Assembly: GCA_038202885.1 (NCBI GenBank)
Contig: JBBREP010000106.1
Coordinates: forward strand, 1-11,091
DNA from: JBBREP01 sp038202885
Lineage (GTDB): Bacteria > Actinomycetota > Acidimicrobiia > IMCC26256 > PALSA-610
Direction: 5' to 3'
Length of the DNA stretch: 11,091 bases
The position numbers and the translations under genes are program-made. The notes under the pieces were generated by a model, which saw only the letters and a list, made by a program, of their open reading frames with translations, ran no database searches and had not been told where the DNA came from. Positions within the stretch are counted from its first letter, which is position 1, and the number at the start of each line of letters is the position of its first letter. Of this stretch, positions 6,125-11,091 are shown piece by piece.

Positions 6125-8707
6125 ATGCCGCTCGACCCGAACCGATTCACCCGCAAGACCACCGAAGCGCTCCAGGCTGCTTCGGCGAGCGCTCGTTCGT
6201 CGGGCCACACCGAGGTCACGGCCGAGCACCTCTTGCACGCGCTGCTCGCCGATTCCGAGGGCGTCGTCAGCGGTGTGCTCGAACGCATCGGCGTAGCGCC
6301 CGCGCAGCTGCGGGCCAAGGTCGACGAGGCGCTCGCGCGCCGGCCGAGCATCAGCGGCGCGACCGTGCGCGAAGCCCAGCTCGCCCCCGACACGTATCGG
6401 CTGCTGGAAAGCGCCGACGGCGAGCGAGCGCAGCTCGACGACGACTATCTGTCGACCGAGCATGTGCTGCTCGCGATGGCGAATGTGTCCGGTGGTGTCG
6501 GCGACGTGCTGCGAGCGCAAGGGGTGTCGCACGACGCGGTCCTCGCGTCGTTGAAGGACGTGCGCGGCTCGCATCGTGTCACGAGCGACAACCCTGAAGA
6601 GCAGTACCAAGCGCTGGAGCGTTACGGGCGCGATCTCACCGAGGCCGCGCGCAAGGGGACGATCGACCCCGTGATCGGGCGCGACGAGGAGATCCGGCGC
6701 GTGATCCAGGTGCTCTCGCGCCGCACGAAGAACAACCCGGTCCTGATCGGCGAGCCCGGCGTCGGCAAGACCGCGATCGTCGAGGGTCTCGCGCGCCGCA
6801 TTGTCGAAGGCGACGTGCCCGAAGGCCTGCGCGACAAGCGACTCATCTCGCTCGACATCGGTTCGATGGTCGCGGGCGCGAAATACCGCGGCGAGTTCGA
6901 AGAGCGGCTGAAGGCCGTGTTGAAGGAGATCACCGACAGCAATGGCGAGGTCATCTCGTTCATCGACGAGATGCACACCATCGTCGGTGCGGGTGGTGCC
7001 GAGGGTGCTGTCGACGCCGGCAACATGATCAAGCCAATGCTGGCCCGCGGCGAGCTGCGCTTGATCGGCGCGACGACGCTCGACGAGTTCCGCAAGTACG
7101 TCGAAAAGGATGCCGCGCTCGAACGACGCTTCCAGCAGGTGTTCGTGGGCGAACCCTCGGTGGAAGATTCCGTCGCGATCCTGCGTGGCCTGAAGGAGCG
7201 CTACGAGGTGCACCACGGCGTGCGTATCCAAGACGCCGCGCTCGTCGCCGCGGCGGTGCTCAGCTCGCGCTACATCACGGGCCGGCGCTTGCCCGACAAG
7301 GCAATCGATCTCATCGACGAGGCCGCATCGCGCCTGCGTATCGAAATTGATTCGATGCCGTTCGAGATCGACGTGGTCGAGCGCCGCATCCGCCAGCTCG
7401 AAATCGAACAGGCCGCGCTGGCCAAAGAGACCGACGACGCGAGCAAGGCTCGGCTGAACGCGCTCCAAGAGGAACTCGCGAGTCTGGCCGAAGAGCGCGA
7501 CGGCATGGTCGCGCACTGGCAGAGCGAGAAAGAGGCGATCGCCGCGATCCGCGCCGACAAGGAGCGGCTCGAGGCGATGAAGCTCGAAGCCGAACAGTCC
7601 GAGCGTGAGGGCAACCTGCAGCGCGCGGCCGAGATTCGCTACGGGCACTTGCCGGTACTCGAGCGTGAGATCACCGCCAGTACCGCGAAACTCGCCGAGC
7701 TACAGAGCGACACCGCGATGCTGAAGGAAGAAGTCGACGCCGAAGACGTCGCCGAGATCGTCGCCAAGTGGACGGGTGTCCCGGTGACGCGGCTCCTCGA
7801 AGGCGAGATGGCAAAACTCGTACGCCTCGAAGCGCTGCTGCACGAACGCGTCGTGGGCCAGGACCCCGCGGTCACTGCGGTTGCGAACGCCATCCGTCGT
7901 TCACGAGCTGGCCTGTCGGATCCACATCGTCCGGTCGGGTCGTTCTTGTTCCTTGGCCCGACGGGCGTCGGCAAGACCGAGCTGGCGCGTGCGTTGGCCG
8001 AGTTCTTGTTCGACGACGAGCGCGCGATGGTGCGCATCGACATGAGCGAGTACATGGAGAAGCACTCCGTGTCGCGGCTCGTCGGTGCGCCTCCCGGCTA
8101 TGTCGGCTATGAGGAGGGCGGTCAGCTCAGCGAGGCCGTGCGCCGTCGGCCGTATTCGGTGGTGTTGCTCGACGAAGTCGAAAAGGCCCATCCGGATGTG
8201 TTCAACGTGCTGCTCCAGGTGATGGACGACGGTCGTCTCACCGACGGTCAGGGCCGCACCGTCGACTTCACGAACACGATCCTCGTGATGACGAGCAACC
8301 TTGGTGCGGGAGGCGACGACGAGATCGTGATGGCCGCCGTGCGCCAACACTTCAAGCCCGAGTTCGTCAACCGTGTCGACGAGATCGTGGTGTTCCATCG
8401 GCTCAGCGAGGAGCACATCGCCGAGATCGTCGGGCTCCAAGTGGAGTTGCTCCACACACGCTTGGCCGAACGCGAGCTCGGCCTCGAGCTCACGCCCGCC
8501 GCCGTCGACTGGATCGCCCGCACGGGTTATGACCCCGACTACGGCGCCCGGCCGCTCAAGCGAGTGTTGCAGAAGGAGGTCGCCGATCCGATCGCGCTCG
8601 GCATCCTCCAAGGCACGTACCACCCTGGCGACACCGTGGAAGTCGACGCCACGCCCGACGGGGGCCTCACCTTCGGAGCAAGCGCCACCGCAGAAATCGT
8701 CGCCTGA
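6125..8707 (+). CDS. clpB: Disaggregase ClpB (Hsp100)
   Basis: ClpB hexamers thread proteins out of aggregates and hand them to DnaK. The 860 residues match the family length. The N-terminal Clp repeat domain (about 1-145) is complete. The first AAA+ ring has Walker A GEPGVGKT (209-216) and Walker B with D281-E282. The long coiled middle domain (about 400-530), where DnaK docks, distinguishes ClpB from ClpA and ClpC. The second ring has Walker A GPTGVGKT (611-618), Walker B D683-E684 and the sensor-2 GARPLKR near the end. No ClpP-docking IGF-type loop is apparent. It has its own promoter and HAIR-like operator, so it can be transcribed apart from the dnaK operon yet under the same repressor. 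Its TGA directly abuts the stop codon of the convergent gene. Confidence 0.97.
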   Translation: MPLDPNRFTRKTTEALQAASASARSSGHTEVTAEHLLHALLADSEGVVSGVLERIGVAPAQLRAKVDEALARRPSISGATVREAQLAPDTYRLLESADGERAQLDDDYLSTEHVLLAMANVSGGVGDVLRAQGVSHDAVLASLKDVRGSHRVTSDNPEEQYQALERYGRDLTEAARKGTIDPVIGRDEEIRRVIQVLSRRTKNNPVLIGEPGVGKTAIVEGLARRIVEGDVPEGLRDKRLISLDIGSMVAGAKYRGEFEERLKAVLKEITDSNGEVISFIDEMHTIVGAGGAEGAVDAGNMIKPMLARGELRLIGATTLDEFRKYVEKDAALERRFQQVFVGEPSVEDSVAILRGLKERYEVHHGVRIQDAALVAAAVLSSRYITGRRLPDKAIDLIDEAASRLRIEIDSMPFEIDVVERRIRQLEIEQAALAKETDDASKARLNALQEELASLAEERDGMVAHWQSEKEAIAAIRADKERLEAMKLEAEQSEREGNLQRAAEIRYGHLPVLEREITASTAKLAELQSDTAMLKEEVDAEDVAEIVAKWTGVPVTRLLEGEMAKLVRLEALLHERVVGQDPAVTAVANAIRRSRAGLSDPHRPVGSFLFLGPTGVGKTELARALAEFLFDDERAMVRIDMSEYMEKHSVSRLVGAPPGYVGYEEGGQLSEAVRRRPYSVVLLDEVEKAHPDVFNVLLQVMDDGRLTDGQGRTVDFTNTILVMTSNLGAGGDDEIVMAAVRQHFKPEFVNRVDEIVVFHRLSEEHIAEIVGLQVELLHTRLAERELGLELTPAAVDWIARTGYDPDYGARPLKRVLQKEVADPIALGILQGTYHPGDTVEVDATPDGGLTFGASATAEIVA

Positions 8708-8938
8708 TCACCCCGATGCGTCGTTTCGGGGGTCGATATGACCCCCAAACGACGCATCGGTGGCGTGGTGGATGCCGGAGGCGATGCCGCCGAGGCCGAG
8801 GCCGAGCAGCACGATGGCTGGGATCCACGTGACGTCGACGTGCACGCTCCCGAGCTCGTCGAAACCAAACATCACGCCGAGCGTGGCGAAAAGCAGGCCG
8901 GCGACCAAGGAGATCACGTCGGTGGGGTGGCGTTTCAT
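8708..8938 (-). CDS. Small two-helix membrane protein (76 aa), unknown function
   Basis: I do not recognise a named family. The start MKRHPTDVISLVAGLLFATL leads straight into one membrane helix (about 8-26); a second helix lies near residues 38-58. A short soluble tail containing His and Asp residues follows. GGAGG lies seven bases before the ATG, and the ATG overlaps the stop of the upstream PspC gene as ATGA, so the two are surely cotranslated. Small membrane proteins of this kind often accompany actinobacterial PspC genes; a joint role in envelope stress is inferred from context only. The last 16 codons lie within the large hairpin at 8713-8760, so the tail sequence may be shaped by the RNA or DNA structure as well as by protein function. 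Confidence 0.8.
   Translation of the reverse strand: MKRHPTDVISLVAGLLFATLGVMFGFDELGSVHVDVTWIPAIVLLGLGLGGIASGIHHATDASFGGHIDPRNDASG
8713..8760. terminator. Bidirectional terminator-like hairpin between convergent genes
   Basis: The left arm (8713-8734, starting CCGATGCGTCGTTT) pairs with the right arm (8740-8760, ending AAACGACGCATCGG) over 21 base pairs, with one bulged C at 8727 and a GATAT loop. It begins five bases after the clpB TGA and lies inside the 3' coding end of the convergent minus-strand gene. Neither side has a T-tract, which is common for actinobacterial terminators. Confidence 0.72.
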
Positions 8939-10293
8939 GGTGTGACCTCCGGGCTGCTGAGCGTGGTTGGCGTGACGGGAATCTCGGTTCCCGGGTGCGC
9001 CGCGCGGATGACGATCTGACCGAAGCCGACGCGTGCGTCGATCACGAAACGCGTGCCCGAGCCGCGGTGGTGGAGGCGCTGATCGACGCGCCATCCGTTG
9101 GCATCGGGTTCGCCGAGCACGCGTGCATCACCTGCGCCAACCCGTGTGCGTACTTGCACGTCGGCGTCGTCCGGCACGACGACCTCGAGCTGACCGATCG
9201 AGTCGCGGGCCGCGATGTGTACGGGGCGATCGGGCGAGGTGATCTCGTGCACGTCGACGACCAGGTGACCGATTGCGAGTTCATAGGTATCGCGCACGTC
9301 GGCGAGTGTGTGGACCCGGTTGACCTGTTCGCCGATGCCACCGCGCAGGGGAACGTCGAGCGCGGATGCCAAGGTGCAGGCTCCGCCGAGCACGATCGCG
9401 AGCGCGATCAACCCGCGCGAGCGGCCGAACCATGTGCCGACAACGAGGGCGACGCCGACGATCGTGAGGCCAATCGCGAGCACGAACCCCGGATCGATGT
9501 CGAAGCCCGTCGTGGTGTCGATGAGCCAGGCGCCGCCAGCCAACAACAGCAGCGTGCTCCAGGTGAGGCGGCCGAGCATCGAGCGCTCTCGCGGTGGCGC
9601 CGCAAGAGGTGTCTCAGCGACTCCGGTCGGCCACGGCGCTTGGGCGGGGTACGCCGAGGTGGCGTGCTGCGCGGTCGCGTCGTCGTGTACCGAGTGCGCG
9701 TCGTGTCCGCGCTGGGTGGCGTATGCGTCGGTGTCGGGGTCGACATCTTCGCCGTAGGTGACGTCGGCCGTCCGCGTCGACGTCGACGTTGACGCCGGCG
9801 TGGCCGGCGCATTGCTCGCGTGTGCGGGATCACGGTGGCGCACGAGCAGAATGGCGAGGCCACCAGAGATGAGCGTGATCGGCCAGAACAGCTCCGAGAA
9901 CGGGCCCCACTCGAAGCGGTTCGCCACACTGAGCATGCCCACGGCGACGAGCACGACGCCGACCGGCAGGGCCCACGACTCCCGCGTGCGTCGGTTGCTC
10001 TGCTCCCGCAAGAGGTCGGCGCCGGTGATACCGCTGTTTTCCTCCGGCACGACGAGCCAGGCGATGCCATAACCGACGGCGACCGCACCTGCGGTCACGA
10101 CCGCAGCAACCGCGATCACGATTCGCACGAGCCCCGGATCCCACCCGTAGGTATGGGCGATGCCACCGGCGATGCCGCCGACCACACGATCGTCGCGGCT
10201 GCGGGTCAATCGACGCACGGGCGCTTGGGGTGGCGTCGGCGGTGCGGGCGGCGGGGGAGCCGGATTTGGTTCTTCGGTCATCGCTGTATCCAT
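8935..10293 (-). CDS. PspC-domain membrane protein with LiaF-like C-terminal domain
   Basis: The protein (452 residues) starts with a Pro-rich cytoplasmic tail (8-24), then a PspC domain (about 26-85: RRLTRSRDDRVVGGIAGGIA, GWDPGLVRI, and an AWLVVPEE end). Two further helices (near 105-125 and 132-150) precede a long Ala/Thr/Asp/His-rich linker (about 155-235). Three more helices follow (about 240-312). The soluble end (about 325-452, with SIGQLEVVVPDDADVQVRTRVGAG) resembles the beta-helical LiaF/DUF2154-type domain that controls envelope-stress kinases. An ATG at 10293 is preferred, with GGAGG 12 bases upstream; 10281 and 10329 are in-frame alternatives. It overlaps the small downstream gene and diverges from a second PspC gene, pointing to a cell-envelope sensing module. 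The PspC assignment is firm; LiaF-like is from motif memory. Confidence 0.86.
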   Translation of the reverse strand: MDTAMTEEPNPAPPPPAPPTPPQAPVRRLTRSRDDRVVGGIAGGIAHTYGWDPGLVRIVIAVAAVVTAGAVAVGYGIAWLVVPEENSGITGADLLREQSNRRTRESWALPVGVVLVAVGMLSVANRFEWGPFSELFWPITLISGGLAILLVRHRDPAHASNAPATPASTSTSTRTADVTYGEDVDPDTDAYATQRGHDAHSVHDDATAQHATSAYPAQAPWPTGVAETPLAAPPRERSMLGRLTWSTLLLLAGGAWLIDTTTGFDIDPGFVLAIGLTIVGVALVVGTWFGRSRGLIALAIVLGGACTLASALDVPLRGGIGEQVNRVHTLADVRDTYELAIGHLVVDVHEITSPDRPVHIAARDSIGQLEVVVPDDADVQVRTRVGAGDARVLGEPDANGWRVDQRLHHRGSGTRFVIDARVGFGQIVIRAAHPGTEIPVTPTTLSSPEVTP

Positions 10294-10336
10294 GGTGACA
10301 TCGTCCCTCCATGTGATGCTGGCCACCATCGGGGAT

Positions 10337-10385
10337 GACCCTGATTCGACCCTGAGCGGCCGGCGTCGCGGATCCGGGTCGACCC
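10337..10385. promoter_or_regulatory. Phased GACCC half-sites in the divergent PspC promoter region
   Basis: GACCCTGA occurs at 10337-10344 and again at 10348-10355, a period of 11 bases. A third GACCC starts at 10381, 33 bases on, as part of the perfect palindrome GGGTCGACCC (10376-10385). Same-face repetition between two divergent genes is typical of response-regulator sites. No protein can be assigned from the window. Confidence 0.4.
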
Positions 10386-10423
10386 CGGTCGTCGCCGGTG
10401 CGCGGGCGTGCGATCATCGTGTG

Positions 10424-11091
10424 GTGAGTACCACCGCGCACGGCGTGTACGTGCGCCACCTCCGTGAACGCCGCATCGGCGGCGTGGCGTCTGGGGTCGC
10501 GCACGCAACCGGGGTGCCGGTACGAGTCGTACGAGCCGCGTTCGTACTCACCGGTTTGCTCGGGATCGGTGTGGTGGCGTACCTCGTGGCATGGGGAGTC
10601 CTGCCCGACGACGAAGGTGGTCCGCCGCTACTTCGTCGGCTCACACCGAACGATCCGCTCGACATCGCCGCAGTCATCGCAGTCATCGTGGGCGTACTGC
10701 TCGTCGTCGCCCGCTTCGGCTTCTCGCTGCCTGGGAACCTCGTCATCCCGATCGTGGTCGCCGGCGCGGGGCTCGCGTTGCTGTTGCGCTGGCCGGGTGG
10801 CGACGATGTGATCAGACCGGCCGACCTGCCCGACTGGCTGCCTCCCGCGGCGTCCGAGGCGCTCGGCGTGCTGGGCACACGCCGCGGTCTGCTCGTGCGG
10901 GCGATGATCGGAGGCATCCTCGTCCTCGGTGGGGTCACGGCGCTGCTGGCATCGGCGTCGTCGTGGTCGCGGTTGCGCGACGGACTGCTCGCGCTGCTGG
11001 TGCTCGTGTCGGGGCTTGCGTTGGTATTCGGCCCGTGGCTCGGGAGGCTCGGCAACGAGCTCGTGGCCGAACGACGCGGACGCATCCGTGA
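10424..11091 (+). CDS. PspC-domain membrane sensor, probably the N-terminus of a histidine kinase (partial)
   Basis: The frame is open from GTG 10424 (a second GTG lies at 10421) to the window edge, 222 codons. Residues about 9-63 form a PspC domain (LRERRIGGVASGVAHATGVP, VRAAFVLTGL, AWGVLPDDE). About four more helices follow (near 75-97, 101-118, 150-170, 180-205). The last visible residues, LGNELVAERRGRIR, are the kind of amphipathic stretch that leads into the HisKA_3 dimerisation helix in actinobacterial PspC-linked kinases, so the kinase core should lie just outside. No Shine-Dalgarno precedes the start; a GATCAT about seven bases before the GTG could be a -10 of a leaderless transcript. 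It is divergent from the PspC/LiaF-like gene. A plain multi-helix PspC protein remains possible. Confidence 0.78.
   Translation, partial: MSTTAHGVYVRHLRERRIGGVASGVAHATGVPVRVVRAAFVLTGLLGIGVVAYLVAWGVLPDDEGGPPLLRRLTPNDPLDIAAVIAVIVGVLLVVARFGFSLPGNLVIPIVVAGAGLALLLRWPGGDDVIRPADLPDWLPPAASEALGVLGTRRGLLVRAMIGGILVLGGVTALLASASSWSRLRDGLLALLVLVSGLALVFGPWLGRLGNELVAERRGRIR

Noticed and set aside
5720..7648. 642-codon open frame on the minus strand across hspR and clpB
   Set aside because: Same shadow effect; it runs through the tandem repeat and the clpB promoter and shows no family motif.

Overview
This window looks like chromosomal core DNA from a high-GC actinobacterium. I infer something near the Acidimicrobiia, probably uncultured, but the sequence alone cannot fix the taxon. 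The reasons are the gene order dnaK-grpE-dnaJ-hspR, a MerR-type HspR repressor with HAIR-like operators in place of HrcA/CIRCE, a DnaK lacking the long ATPase-domain insert of proteobacterial DnaK, strong GC bias at third codon positions, GTG starts, and PspC-domain sensor genes of actinobacterial style. I see no mobile element, CRISPR array, tRNA or rRNA. No gene-free stretch exceeds 300 bases; the longest is the 242-base divergent region 1639-1880.

Layout. (1) 1-1111, minus strand: the N-terminal 370 residues of a membrane iron-sulfur reductase (NarI-like cytochrome b domain fused to a 4Fe-4S domain), cut by the window edge. (2) 1195-1638, minus: a small single-domain cyclic-nucleotide-binding protein, upstream of the reductase and divergent from dnaK. 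(3) 1753-5993, plus: the heat-shock operon dnaK-grpE-dnaJ-hspR, with a promoter, HspR-type operator and structured leader before dnaK. (4) 6066-8707, plus: clpB with its own promoter and operator, laid out like the one at dnaK. (5) 8708-10293, minus: a PspC/LiaF-like membrane protein and a 76-residue two-helix membrane protein, overlapping by ATGA. (6) 10424-11091, plus: the membrane-sensor half of a PspC-domain protein, probably a histidine kinase, cut by the window edge.

How it works together. DnaK, GrpE and DnaJ form the Hsp70 folding cycle and ClpB is the partner disaggregase. HspR is encoded inside the same transcript and probably binds both operators, so the locus is a self-contained feedback circuit. 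In known actinobacterial systems DnaK acts as HspR co-repressor; applying that here is inference. The right-hand third is a divergent envelope-stress module (two PspC proteins back to back), with phased GACCC half-sites between the genes that could be its operator.

The main non-routine signals are: the matching operator/promoter architecture at dnaK and clpB; a perfect 8-bp hairpin one base before the dnaK ribosome-binding site, with a competing upstream arm; a four-copy 14-bp tandem repeat beginning at the hspR stop codon; a 21-bp hairpin between convergent genes that is also the 3' coding end of the 76-residue gene; and the phased GACCC motifs. I found no clearly new defence or biosynthetic system.
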